DNA of 64,000 bases, taken from the NCBI GenBank assembly GCA_027920525.1, contig CP115858.1:2046001-2110000 (forward strand), in the 5' to 3' direction. The notes below the pieces were generated by a model. That model searched no databases, had not been told where the DNA came from, and saw only the letters and a program-made list of their open reading frames with translations. Of this stretch, positions 52,910 to 61,305 are shown in pieces. Each line of letters begins with the position of its first letter. Positions within the stretch are counted from its first letter, which is position 1. The stretch is from Chryseobacterium daecheongense. Its GTDB lineage: Bacteria; Bacteroidota; Bacteroidia; Flavobacteriales; Weeksellaceae. A program made the translations under genes and the position numbers.

Positions 52910-53638
52910 CTATAATTGACAAATTGGAGGACATGGTCTGGACCAGTCGTAGGTATTGGAAATAACTTCTACACTTCCTGTATTTTGCAGATCTTTATAA
53001 AATGAAATAAAGATGAGTGTTACCAATGGTCTCTGATAAATTTCAGAAAATTTGATTCCGAAAGAGCATATGATATAGCTCAATCCTTCTTTGGATGGAC
53101 ACAAATCTTCAACAGGCACATAGAATCTCTTAAAAATCCTTGCTCCTTTGAATTCATCACATTCCCTGTAAAACCAGGTAGATCCTTCATCTCTCCAGAG
53201 CTCAATAGCAGCAACAGCTTTATCCTGCTCCATTATCGGCATATTAGCTACCGGTAAATACATATCCGCTGTTTTATCTACCTGCTGAAGTTCCTTGGAA
53301 AGAACGGCGTTTTTTACTAATGTATATTCTTTGGTTTCTACTAAAGTAAGATTCGATGTAAGTTCTGCAAGAACACTGTATGGATATTCATTAACAGCAA
53401 TTTTTTGTCCGTTGACATCAAGAGGGCAAAGGATCAGTACAAGCTGATTTTTGTATACCCCTATTTCAGAACAAAAATCATCACATTTATTGTTCTTTTT
53501 TAACCAATCAATCTGATCAAAGGAAAGGGTAAAAACATAATTGGGGGGAATAAGTTTTTTTATCGTTGAGTAATCTTTAGAACTGGTATCCCATGCGGCG
53601 ATTGCAGCGGCATACTCTTCTCTGTTGAAAATTATCAT
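52910..53638 (-). CDS. Hypothetical protein, 242 residues, first gene of the two-component operon
   Basis: No family is recognised. The protein is soluble by appearance, with no signal peptide. Visible features are the repeat-like start NREEYAAAIAAWDTSSKDY, the segment LYDxxKKLIPPNYVF-like KKLIPPNYVFTLSFDQIDW, four to five Cys residues and the end SRPCPPICQL. It lies 8 nt upstream of the membrane protein gene. It may be a partner or target of the system. Confidence 0.65.
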   Translation of the reverse strand: MIIFNREEYAAAIAAWDTSSKDYSTIKKLIPPNYVFTLSFDQIDWLKKNNKCDDFCSEIGVYKNQLVLILCPLDVNGQKIAVNEYPYSVLAELTSNLTLVETKEYTLVKNAVLSKELQQVDKTADMYLPVANMPIMEQDKAVAAIELWRDEGSTWFYRECDEFKGARIFKRFYVPVEDLCPSKEGLSYIICSFGIKFSEIYQRPLVTLIFISFYKDLQNTGSVEVISNTYDWSRPCPPICQL

Positions 53639-53794
53639 ATTTACATGGTTTTAGTGGCATAAAATTATGTAAACTAAACTACCTATGCAAATATACCATC
53701 TATAATTGAAGATTTATTAATATTTTTAAATATATAAGAATAGCCTATTCAAAGGCCTTTCCAAAGGAAGTGCTATCGTTTCTTTCAAGCAGAC

Positions 53795-54415
53795 TTAATA
53801 GTTCCTCACTGTAATATGGTAACAGCTCTGTTGTTTTTCTTTGATGTAATAAATCCTCCCGGCACTCGCATAAAATTTCAACACCTTTTCAAGGGCAATT
53901 TCCATTTTAGGATTATACTTCAGGACATCATTAAACCGTATATAGGAGATATCAAAAGAGTTACCGTAGTTGTGGGAGCTGATTCCGAGGGAAGCATTGG
54001 AGTTTACTCGTCTTAGCCTGCATTGATCCTCAAGCGTTCTTGTCATGGATGAAACCGTAAAAGTATGTCCTTTTGTTTCTTTACTGAACCTGGCTCCCAT
54101 TTTCTCGAGTGTTGTTTTTGCCTTGGAAACCATATACGGCCTACTATAATCCAGTTTTTGAACCCGATAACCTTTTCCTAACTTTTTTATTTTATGAAAT
54201 TTTCCACTGTTGATGTATTTCTGAACCGTTTTACTATTTGTTAATAATTTTACACCAAAGCTCCTTGAAGCATCGAGATGCGGCTTATAAAGCGGAGTCG
54301 GCTCTACCTTTAAAACCTCTGCAAGATCGTAACAGATCCCTATTTTTTTTGAAGATTGCCCATAATGAAAACATCCTATAAAACATCCAAAAATCAAACA
54401 AAGAATTTTTTTCAT
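53795..54415 (-). CDS. DUF5715-type secreted protein, peptidase M15-like
   Basis: The protein has 206 residues with a signal peptide ending FHYGQ. The segment SSMTRTLEDQCRLRRVNSNAS leads to SLGISSHNYGNSFDISY, the S-H-x2-G-x2-x-D motif of VanY/M15 zinc peptidases, and the final CYHITVRNY supplies the third zinc His. It may cleave peptidoglycan peptides (D-alanine carboxypeptidase or similar). The activity is inferred from motif layout only. Confidence 0.75.
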   Translation of the reverse strand: MKKILCLIFGCFIGCFHYGQSSKKIGICYDLAEVLKVEPTPLYKPHLDASRSFGVKLLTNSKTVQKYINSGKFHKIKKLGKGYRVQKLDYSRPYMVSKAKTTLEKMGARFSKETKGHTFTVSSMTRTLEDQCRLRRVNSNASLGISSHNYGNSFDISYIRFNDVLKYNPKMEIALEKVLKFYASAGRIYYIKEKQQSCYHITVRNY

Positions 54416-54577
54416 TCGCCGTTTTTTTTAATTAAAAAAATGAAAAATAAACATTTATGCAATGTAGTTCAACCATAAGAGATGTATATTTAAAATATAT
54501 ACTTCAATAAATCCTATATTACATTATCATATTCACACTCGTTAATCAATTTAATTTAATTCTTTTTAAAAATTAAT

Positions 54578-54608
54578 TTGAAAATCTGAAATTTAAACTA
54601 TAAATTTG
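54578..54608 (+). promoter_or_regulatory. Promoter of aqpZ
   Basis: TTG (54578-54580) and TAAATTTG (54601-54608) are separated by 20 nt, a good match to the Bacteroidota consensus. The ATG follows 23 nt later. Confidence 0.7.
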
Positions 54609-54631
54609 GTTTCAATATAAAAATAAACATT

Positions 54632-55351
54632 ATGATAAAAAAACTTTTTGCTGAATTTTTCGGCACATTTTGGCTTGTTTTTGGCGGTTGCGGTAGCGCA
54701 GTCTTTGCCGCCGGAGTTCCCGATATCGGTATAGGTCTTTTAGGTGTTGCTTTAGCATTTGGTCTTACAGTGCTTACCATGGCATACGCTGTAGGTCATA
54801 TATCAGGTGGACATTTTAATCCTGCAGTTACTTTCGGCCTTTTAGCCGGAGGAAGATTTCCTTTCAAGGATCTGATTTCATATGTTGTCGCACAATGTCT
54901 CGGAGCAATTGCAGCAGCAGGATGTCTTTACATTATACTGAATGGAGCCGGAGCTTTCAGCGCCGAAGGGCCCGGAGCCTTTGCAACGAATTTCTATGAT
55001 ATGCCAGGTTATAACAACAGAAGCTATTCAATGGGGGCAGCTTTCTTAGCAGAATTTCTGTTAACAGCTTTCTTCCTTATCGTTATTATGGGCGCAACGG
55101 ATAAATGGGCTAATGGGAAGTTTGCAGGAATCGCTATTGGTCTTGCTTTAACCCTGATCCATCTGATCTCCATCCCAATTACAAATACTTCTGTAAATCC
55201 TGCAAGATCTTTGTCTCAGGCATTATTCGTAGGAGGAGCTGCCATGTCCCAATTATGGTTGTTCTGGGTCGCACCTATCCTTGGTGGAGTTGCCGGTGGG
55301 ATAATTTATAAGTTTTTACTTCAGCGGTCAGACAATGAGGTCGCTGCTTAA
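54632..55351 (+). CDS. aqpZ: Aquaporin Z
   Basis: The protein has 239 residues. Six transmembrane helices and the two half-helices with NPA boxes ([10 protein letters not shown] and [10 protein letters not shown]) define an aquaporin. The Arg after the second NPA is present. The full-length chain has a long periplasmic loop ([25 protein letters not shown]). It conducts water in the inner membrane. It is monocistronic with its own promoter and terminator. Confidence 0.95.
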   Translation: MIKKLFAEFFGTFWLVFGGCGSAVFAAGVPDIGIGLLGVALAFGLTVLTMAYAVGHISGGHFNPAVTFGLLAGGRFPFKDLISYVVAQCLGAIAAAGCLYIILNGAGAFSAEGPGAFATNFYDMPGYNNRSYSMGAAFLAEFLLTAFFLIVIMGATDKWANGKFAGIAIGLALTLIHLISIPITNTSVNPARSLSQALFVGGAAMSQLWLFWVAPILGGVAGGIIYKFLLQRSDNEVAA

Positions 55352-55355
55352 TCAT

Positions 55356-55387
55356 AAAAAAATCCTGTCGATCTGACAGGATTTTTT
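55356..55387. terminator. Bidirectional terminator after aqpZ
   Basis: Perfect arms aatcctgtc and gacaggatt around a 5-nt loop, with A/T runs on both strands, serve aqpZ and the convergent 55386-55931 gene. Confidence 0.85.
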
Positions 55388-55931
55388 ATTTTCTTTTTTT
55401 AATATCGAACGGGTTTTTAAAAATCAGTTCTTCATGTTTTCCTTTAACTTCCATTTTTTTCTGAAGTAAATTCAAAGCCATTTTTCGGATAAAAAGGTCT
55501 TTATCATTAAGCTTCCAGTAAGAATCCATATGTACCTGTACCGGTTTTTTAATGTGATAAAATTCCGTTTCCCATGTATCCTCATTATGATAAAACTCAA
55601 TAAGCCCACAATGTTCCGGAATCTGTTCATGATCGACCATTCCCATAGGAAGGAGAAAGCTGAATGCGTTACAAATATAATCACCACATGAAATTTTGTC
55701 GTGTTTTAAAAATTTTTCTCCTGTAGATGCATTCTGATAAGATTTTTTGAAATCATTCTTAAAATCACTTTTAGAGAGTTTAATCTCTATTTCATGGCTT
55801 AGCCCCATAGCATCAATAATCAAAATATCAGCTTCCCAATCTGAATGAAAATGATTGGTTAAAACAAGTTCTTTCTCAAAGTCACAATGAGAATGAATGA
55901 ATGCATGAACAAGTTCTTCAATTTTTAACAT
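55386..55931 (-). CDS. PD-(D/E)xK nuclease-like protein
   Basis: The protein has 181 residues. The segment WEADILIIDAMGLSHEIEIK contains Asp35 and, 13 residues later, Glu49-Ile-Lys51, the D...ExK arrangement of restriction-endonuclease-like nucleases. A charged KSDFKNDFKKSY helix follows, as in MmcB-like repair nucleases. The C-terminal half is less conserved. The substrate is unknown, and a DNA repair role is inference. Confidence 0.65.
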   Translation of the reverse strand: MLKIEELVHAFIHSHCDFEKELVLTNHFHSDWEADILIIDAMGLSHEIEIKLSKSDFKNDFKKSYQNASTGEKFLKHDKISCGDYICNAFSFLLPMGMVDHEQIPEHCGLIEFYHNEDTWETEFYHIKKPVQVHMDSYWKLNDKDLFIRKMALNLLQKKMEVKGKHEELIFKNPFDIKKRK

Positions 55932-56026
55932 ATTTCTTTTGGGCTTAAGGTTGGGAACGAGAGATTTAAGAGGGTAAGCTCTGGAAACTTTGAGATGAAA
56001 TCTAAGGCTTGCACATTACGCATACC

Positions 56027-57016
56027 TCAGCTCACCAATAAACTGCATCCCCTGATATCTGAATGATCTATCCTTCCGAGGATCTGAAATTTATTTTTCG
56101 GAAGCATCTTACCCAGATCCTGAGTCGCAATAAAGGAGCAGGAATGAAAATTCGCCAAATCGATAATATTCACAGCACCTGTTCTTCCTTCTTTTTCATA
56201 GGTTAAAGGGTCTTCAGCATTTCTCACCAACACCCGCATCCATTTCGGACATTCATACTCGTTATTTCCTAAAGAGTACGCCTGTGATAAAAGTTCTGTC
56301 ATAGAATACTCGGAATATATGGCATTGGTGTTAAAACCTTTTTGTAAAATCACCAACAGTTCATCTTTTGTCATTTCTTCTTTACGTCCCTTCATTCCTC
56401 CTGTCTCAATTATTATAAGATTTTTAGAAAAACCAATCGGCTCATCACCTCTTTGGGAGGCACAAAAATCCAAAAAATCTAAAAGCGCGAAAGAAACCCC
56501 GAAAAGAATTACTTTTTTACCCTTCAAAATTTTTAAAAGTTCAAATAAGTCAGCATGATTGTATAAAAAATATCCGTTTTCAGACTGGGCAGAAACATTC
56601 ATTAAGTAATCCACCATATAAATCAGAGAAGAATTTTTCTTTTCCAGGTAGCTCGGAAGAAGGCCAAGAAATATAAAATCCTCAGGTTTTCCGATAAACT
56701 GTTCAAAACTCTTATAAATACTTTCCCTATACAGATTTTCATTGGCAATGAAATGTTTTGACAAATTCATCTGCGTGGTTCCGGAGCTTTGAAAATATAG
56801 GTCAGCGACTACTCTTTTGTCAAGGATTTGATGATTTTTAAACATCTCAATGGGTAAAAATGGAATTTTTGTCACTGTGTCAACAGTGTCAGGATCAATT
56901 TTCAGATAATCTACAAATTTCCTGTATACATCAACATTTTCATATTGATAGCGAAATGTTTTTAATGAAGCATTTAAAAAATCCTGTTCAGTTCGTATGT
57001 TGAATATATTTTCCAA
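56027..57016 (-). CDS. LuxE-like acyl-protein synthetase family protein
   Basis: The protein has 329 residues. The fold is that of LuxE/adenylate-forming acyl-protein synthetases: KIPFLPIEMFKNHQIL, the phosphate loop YFQSSGTTQ (about residues 94-102), LIIIETGGMKGR and AIYSEYSMTELLSQAYS. LuxE activates a fatty acid for the bioluminescence reductase complex. Luminescence is not implied here, and related proteins act in cell-surface or lipid pathways. No luxC homologue is in the window. The acyl acceptor is unknown. Confidence 0.83.
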   Translation of the reverse strand: MENIFNIRTEQDFLNASLKTFRYQYENVDVYRKFVDYLKIDPDTVDTVTKIPFLPIEMFKNHQILDKRVVADLYFQSSGTTQMNLSKHFIANENLYRESIYKSFEQFIGKPEDFIFLGLLPSYLEKKNSSLIYMVDYLMNVSAQSENGYFLYNHADLFELLKILKGKKVILFGVSFALLDFLDFCASQRGDEPIGFSKNLIIIETGGMKGRKEEMTKDELLVILQKGFNTNAIYSEYSMTELLSQAYSLGNNEYECPKWMRVLVRNAEDPLTYEKEGRTGAVNIIDLANFHSCSFIATQDLGKMLPKNKFQILGRIDHSDIRGCSLLVS

Positions 57017-57110
57017 TTTTCTAAATTTTTAACATTCTTTTGATCTCATTTTTAACCGGTTATCCTTACAACATTCTTTTTTAATATTTTTTTAATATAA
57101 ATTGAAATTT

Positions 57111-57208
57111 TTGGTCAAATTCTTGCAATACTATTTTCGGAATATGGATTAAAAACAGAGTGAATTTATTCATTCGAAGATTACCTCTTTTAGAGGTAAT
57201 TTTTTTTT
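57111..57208 (+). ncRNA. Candidate small RNA with promoter and terminator, antisense to the end of lpxH
   Basis: TTG (57111-57113) and TATTTTCG (57132-57139, one mismatch to TAnnTTTG) are spaced 18 nt. About 40 nt later the perfect arms attacctct (57180-57188) and agaggtaat (57192-57200) are followed by T9. A transcript of roughly 66 nt would result, and no ORF is present. The terminator overlaps the lpxH stop codon on the other strand. The evidence is motif-based only. Confidence 0.4.
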
Positions 57209-57981
57209 GCCTTATCATCAAAAGTTTTTAATTCAAAATCTTTTTCAAAGACCCCGTAGGTAAAGTAAGAAATCCAATCTCCGAGATTGATGTATTTAGC
57301 TTTATGTTCGAGCTCTAAAACCATGGGAAGGTGACGATGTCCATAAATGAAATAATCAATTTTCTCTGTTTTCAATTTTTCTTTTGAATAGATGATCAGA
57401 AACTCTTTATCCTCTCCTAAAAATGCTTTATCCTCTTCACCGGAAATCATTTTATTTTTCTGAGAAAGATATAACGCAATCTTCATGGCAATATCCGGAT
57501 GAAGCCATTTAAAAGCCCATTGTGCAATAGGATTAGTGAATAACTTTTTCATTCTTTTATATCCCTTATCCCCCGGGCCCAAACCATCTCCATGGGCAAG
57601 AAGGAACTGCTTGCCACCCATTTCAAAATATTGCCTCTTATAGAATACAGTACATCCGATTTCCTCTTCCAGATAATCTTTCATCCATAAATCATGATTT
57701 CCCACAAAGAAATAAACATGAATCCCACGATCCTTCAGTTCAGCAATTTTTCCTAATACACGAACGTATCCTTTGGGAATAACATATTTCCATTCATGCC
57801 AGAAGTCAAAAAGGTCACCCATTAAAAATAAAACCTGAGCATCTTCCTTTATCTCATCCATCCAGCGTATAAACTTCTCCTCACGAACCTTGCTTTGTTT
57901 AGGATCAGGAGCGCCAAAATGCTGGTCGGATGCAAAATATACTTTTTTTCCAGGTTGTAAATTGATGGTTGTCTTTAGCAC
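57190..57981 (-). CDS. lpxH: UDP-2,3-diacylglucosamine diphosphatase-type metallophosphoesterase
   Basis: The protein has 263 residues. It shows FASDQHFGAPD, FLMGDLFDFWHEW, FFVGNHDLWM, LAHGDGLGPGDKGYK and YGHRHLP, the calcineurin-type metal ligands of LpxH. LpxH makes lipid X from UDP-2,3-diacylglucosamine in lipid A synthesis. The start codon is GTG (57981); no in-frame ATG precedes the first catalytic motif, and a TAA stops the frame just upstream. The spacing to queD (25 nt) suggests cotranscription. Confidence 0.88.
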   Translation of the reverse strand: MLKTTINLQPGKKVYFASDQHFGAPDPKQSKVREEKFIRWMDEIKEDAQVLFLMGDLFDFWHEWKYVIPKGYVRVLGKIAELKDRGIHVYFFVGNHDLWMKDYLEEEIGCTVFYKRQYFEMGGKQFLLAHGDGLGPGDKGYKRMKKLFTNPIAQWAFKWLHPDIAMKIALYLSQKNKMISGEEDKAFLGEDKEFLIIYSKEKLKTEKIDYFIYGHRHLPMVLELEHKAKYINLGDWISYFTYGVFEKDFELKTFDDKAKKNYL

Positions 57982-58006
57982 TGGTTGAGTTTTTTATTGA
58001 ATACAA

Positions 58007-58453
58007 TTATACATTATCTTCTGCAAACCATTCCCCGTAAGAGTTTTCAGTTTCATGAAGTTTAAGATAAGCTAAAGAAACCTCAGCAGGAAGCTTAGAT
58101 TTTATTTTAGCAGCGATAGCATACAGCATATTTTCGCATGTAGGCTGGAAATTACAATAGATTACTTTATGCCCTCTTTCTTCAAGATCTTCACCCAGTT
58201 CCTTATGCGGCGATAATCCGTTGATCAATACTGCATGATCCCAAACATCTACAATTTCAGATTTTACGATACTTTTAATATCACCAAAATCCACTACCAT
58301 CCCATTTTTAGGGTTTTCCAAATCATTAATAGGCTTTCCTTTCACTGTTACAAACAGCTTATAGGAATGTCCATGCATATTTTTACACTTTCCATCGTAA
58401 TTATACAGCACATGTGCTGTTTCGAATGTAAAAATTTTTGTAATACGTATCAT
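58007..58453 (-). CDS. queD: 6-carboxytetrahydropterin synthase / QueD family protein
   Basis: The protein has 148 residues. It shows FETAHVLYNYDGKCKNMHGHSYKLFV, with the zinc His residues (His and HGH) and Cys in the loop, MVVDFGDIKSIVKSEIVD and PTCENMLYAIAAKI. It converts dihydroneopterin triphosphate to 6-carboxytetrahydropterin for queuosine or a related pterin. The ATG at 58453 is preferred: MIRITKIFTFETAH begins the first strand, and a TATCTTTG box (58458-58465) ends 4 nt before it. The upstream in-frame ATG at 58507 is rejected. Confidence 0.88.
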   Translation of the reverse strand: MIRITKIFTFETAHVLYNYDGKCKNMHGHSYKLFVTVKGKPINDLENPKNGMVVDFGDIKSIVKSEIVDVWDHAVLINGLSPHKELGEDLEERGHKVIYCNFQPTCENMLYAIAAKIKSKLPAEVSLAYLKLHETENSYGEWFAEDNV

Positions 58454-58457
58454 GATG

Positions 58458-58465
58458 CAAAGATA
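58458..58465 (-). promoter_or_regulatory. -7 box of queD, leaderless layout
   Basis: TATCTTTG on the minus strand lies 4 nt before the ATG at 58453. Confidence 0.5.
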
Positions 58466-58525
58466 AGGAATTTGGGCTGAGTATGGGCCACATGCCAAGG
58501 AGTACAATCAAATGAACGGTGATAT

Positions 58526-58909
58526 TTAAATCTTCTCCAGCCAATCACTTTTCAGCCTTTGAATCCTTTGTGTTTTAGAATCAATAAGAACCCAAAGTGT
58601 TAATGAATCTACCACAAGCTCTCCATTACAATAAAATTCAACTTTCCTGGGTTGCCTGATTCCTTCAGGATTTTTAGGATATGTTTTTACTGTAATAATA
58701 TCATTCAGATAGACTTGCTTTTTGTATTGGATATGATGATCAAGCAGCATCCAGATATCTTCAGGGTATTCAGTTAAATGCTTTACAGAATCCCAATGTT
58801 CGGTTGCAATTTCCTCTACCCAACTCACATATTGTACATTATTGACATGCTTATTCTGATCTATATTTTCTTCTGTTACCTTGATCTGCTTTTCATACAC
58901 TAGACTCAT
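58526..58909 (-). CDS. Acyl-CoA thioesterase (hotdog fold)
   Basis: The protein has 127 residues. The 4HBT hotdog layout is clear: an opening YEKQIKVTEENIDQNKHVNNVQYVSWVEEIATEHW with the catalytic Asp region (DQNKHVNN), then IWMLLDHHIQYKKQVYLNDIITVKTYP and the paired strands VEFYCNGELVVDSLTLWVLID. It hydrolyses acyl-CoA thioesters, but the chain length is unknown. It probably acts in the cytoplasm. Confidence 0.85.
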   Translation of the reverse strand: MSLVYEKQIKVTEENIDQNKHVNNVQYVSWVEEIATEHWDSVKHLTEYPEDIWMLLDHHIQYKKQVYLNDIITVKTYPKNPEGIRQPRKVEFYCNGELVVDSLTLWVLIDSKTQRIQRLKSDWLEKI

Positions 58910-58958
58910 CTCTCTTCAAAATTTATCCAAAAATAAGGCATAAAAAATAAAATCTGCC

Positions 58959-58984
58959 AAAACAGGAAATACCTTTCCTGTTTT
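58959..58984. terminator. Hairpin between the thioesterase and ompH genes
   Basis: Arms aaaacaggaa (58959-58968) and ttcctgtttt (58975-58984) pair perfectly around a 6-nt loop and may act as a second terminator of ompH. Confidence 0.6.
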
Positions 58985-59001
58985 ATTATTTTAATTTGAT
59001 C

Positions 59002-59032
59002 AAAAAAAACAGAATCGAATAAATCCGATTCT
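59002..59032 (-). terminator. Intrinsic terminator of the ompH-like gene
   Basis: On the minus strand arms cagaatcg and cgattctg are followed by T8, 27 nt past the stop at 59059. Confidence 0.8.
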
Positions 59033-59058
59033 GCTTTTATATCATAACTTAAAAGTTT

Positions 59059-59634
59059 TCACTTAGTTTTTGCAGCGGGTTTAGTGGCTGTTGCAGTAGC
59101 TCCCAGTTTGGTTTTTACAGCCGGTGTAATATCCTCGCTTCCGTCTGTATATACCAGATTGTTGGCTCCCTGCGCTGATGAAGTATCAAATACATAGCTC
59201 AGATTTCTTTCTTTTGCTACAGCAGAAATCGCATTTTGGATTTTTTGCTGTACCGGAGTAAATAACTCGGTCTGTTTAGCAGAAACCTCCTTCGCCGCCT
59301 GACCTCTGGCATCTTCTATCTTTTTACCTAATGTCTGTAATTCTGTTTGTGCAGCCATCAGCTCTTTGGTAACAGCCTCTTTATTGGCTTCACTCAATGT
59401 CTTCTCTTTATCTTGAGCTGCCTTAAGTCTGGTTTGATATTCTGTGATCAACTTCTCAATTTCAGCCTGCTTGGTTTTAGTCAGGTTATCAATAGTAGAA
59501 GTTACCGTTTTCACCTCAGACATACTTGCAAAAATATCATCAGAGTTTACATGGCCAATCTTCTGTTGGGCGTGAGCAGCGTTAGCCGTTAGCGTAAGTC
59601 CTGCTGCAATAAAAAGTACCTTAATTAACTTCAT
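59059..59634 (-). CDS. OmpH/Skp-like periplasmic chaperone
   Basis: The protein has 191 residues. A signal peptide ends at AHAQQ, followed by KIGHVNSDDIFASMSEVKTV, the Skp opening. A long charged helical tentacle follows (LTKTKQAEIEKLITEYQTRLKAAQDKEKTLSEANK). The end segment SAVAKERNLSYVFDTSS is typical of OmpH. It escorts unfolded outer-membrane proteins through the periplasm. The ATG at 59634 is chosen as the start of the signal peptide; the one at 59661 is rejected. A Lys/Thr/Ala tail follows. Confidence 0.87.
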   Translation of the reverse strand: MKLIKVLFIAAGLTLTANAAHAQQKIGHVNSDDIFASMSEVKTVTSTIDNLTKTKQAEIEKLITEYQTRLKAAQDKEKTLSEANKEAVTKELMAAQTELQTLGKKIEDARGQAAKEVSAKQTELFTPVQQKIQNAISAVAKERNLSYVFDTSSAQGANNLVYTDGSEDITPAVKTKLGATATATKPAAKTK

Positions 59635-59829
59635 TTTTTTATTAAATTGTTTAAAAAACACTATTTTTTAGTTTTCAAATATAATACAAATTTTCATTAG
59701 TTTTTTAAACCTTTATTCCCGTCCAAAAGCCTGCAGACCTGAGAATATTTAATTTCTTCATCGCAAAAATCCTTCCCAACATGGAGAAGGATTTCAAACA
59801 ATATGTATAATGTGGAAAAAACTTACTTT

Positions 59830-61110
59830 TTAATGAAACTGTGCTATTTCAGTAGAGTCTTTCATGGCGACAGTTGCTGAAGAACCACTTGTTACCACAT
59901 TCTGAATCTCATCAAAATATCCGGTTCCTACAAAAGACTGGTGTTTCACAGCCCTGAACCCTTTTTGCTGTAAAGCAAACTCACGTTCCTGTAACTCGGA
60001 ATATCCAGCCATTCCTTTTTCTTTATATGCTAATGCCAGCTCAAACATTGCTGTATTGAGTGCATGGAAACCAGCCAACGTGATAAACTGGAATTTATAT
60101 CCCATTTTGGCAAGCTCCTCACGGAAAGTAGTCATTTCCTCAACACTTAATTTGGCAGCCCAATTGAATGAAGGTGAACAGTTATACGCTAACATTTTTC
60201 CAGGAAATCTGGCATGGATTCCCTCAGCAAATCTTCTTGCCTGTTCCAGATCAGGATTAGACGTTTCCATCCAGATCAGATCAGCATAGGGCGCATACGA
60301 TAAACCACGGTCAATTCCTTGCTCCACTCCGTTCTTCACAACATAAAATCCTTCTGAAGTCCTCTCTCCGGTCACAAATTTCTTATCTCTTTCATCAATA
60401 TCTGAAGTCAGCAGGTCTGCGGCGTCAGCATCTGTTCTTGCAATAATGACACTCGGAACCCCTGCTACATCGGCAGCTAAACGGGCAGCTATTAATTTAT
60501 TGATGGCTTCCTGAGTAGGTACCAATACCTTACCTCCCAAATGCCCGCATTTCTTTGCAGAAGACAGCTGGTCTTCAAAATGAACCGCAGCAGCTCCGGC
60601 CTCGATCATCTGTTTCATCAGTTCAAACGCATTCAGATTACCTCCAAAGCCAGCCTCTGCATCAGCAATAATAGGAACAAGGTATTCTTTATCGCCACCT
60701 CCGTTTACAGACTGGATCTGATCCGCTCTTAACAGAGCATTATTGATTTTCTTAACTACAGAAGGAACGGAGTTCGCTGGATACAAAGATTGATCAGGAT
60801 ACATTTCTCCTGATAAATTCGCATCAGCAGCCACCTGCCAGCCCGAAAGGTAAATAGCCTCCAACCCGGCATCTACTTCCTGTACTGCCTGATTTCCTGT
60901 TAATGCGCCCAATCCTGCTACAAAATCCTGAGTCGTAAGCTTCTCCCAGAATTTTTTAGACATTTCAGTGGCGATCGTGTAATCGATCGTATAAGATCCT
61001 CTGAGCTTTAAAACCTCTTCAGCTGTATAAGGTCTTTGTACTCCCTTCCAACGTGGATTGTTCAGCCAATCCTGCTCTAAAGCCTGAATTTTTTCTTGTT
61101 TCGTTTTCAT
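59830..61110 (-). CDS. aceA: Isocitrate lyase
   Basis: This 426-residue tetrameric enzyme of the glyoxylate shunt splits isocitrate to succinate and glyoxylate. The [10 protein letters not shown] active-site motif (catalytic Cys) is in residues about 185-195. Other blocks are [58 protein letters not shown] and [20 protein letters not shown]. The chain is full-length. It lies downstream of aceB in the same direction with a 195-nt gap that may hold its own promoter. Confidence 0.96.
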   Translation of the reverse strand: MKTKQEKIQALEQDWLNNPRWKGVQRPYTAEEVLKLRGSYTIDYTIATEMSKKFWEKLTTQDFVAGLGALTGNQAVQEVDAGLEAIYLSGWQVAADANLSGEMYPDQSLYPANSVPSVVKKINNALLRADQIQSVNGGGDKEYLVPIIADAEAGFGGNLNAFELMKQMIEAGAAAVHFEDQLSSAKKCGHLGGKVLVPTQEAINKLIAARLAADVAGVPSVIIARTDADAADLLTSDIDERDKKFVTGERTSEGFYVVKNGVEQGIDRGLSYAPYADLIWMETSNPDLEQARRFAEGIHARFPGKMLAYNCSPSFNWAAKLSVEEMTTFREELAKMGYKFQFITLAGFHALNTAMFELALAYKEKGMAGYSELQEREFALQQKGFRAVKHQSFVGTGYFDEIQNVVTSGSSATVAMKDSTEIAQFH

Positions 61111-61305
61111 AATATTTTGATTTGTATTTAGTTATAAATTATTTTTATAAAATTCGGAATACGAGTTCTACAGGTTTATCATTGGAATTCCATCAGCTTG
61201 ACCAAAAAGAACATATCGCTCATAGATTCAATGATTTCAAAAACCAACTCGAAAAACTATATCGGATTCTTACCCACAACTTTTCATTCTCAAACGCGTT
61301 GATAC

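Noticed and set aside
53816-54016. Plus-strand ORF of 66 residues over the DUF5715 gene
   Set aside because: It is antisense to a conserved catalytic region, so a reading-frame shadow is more likely.
61111-61305. Small ORFs and operator between aceB and aceA
   Set aside because: Only an 8-bp AACGCGTT palindrome is visible at the 61298 side. It does not match the 62932 operator, so no regulatory call is made.
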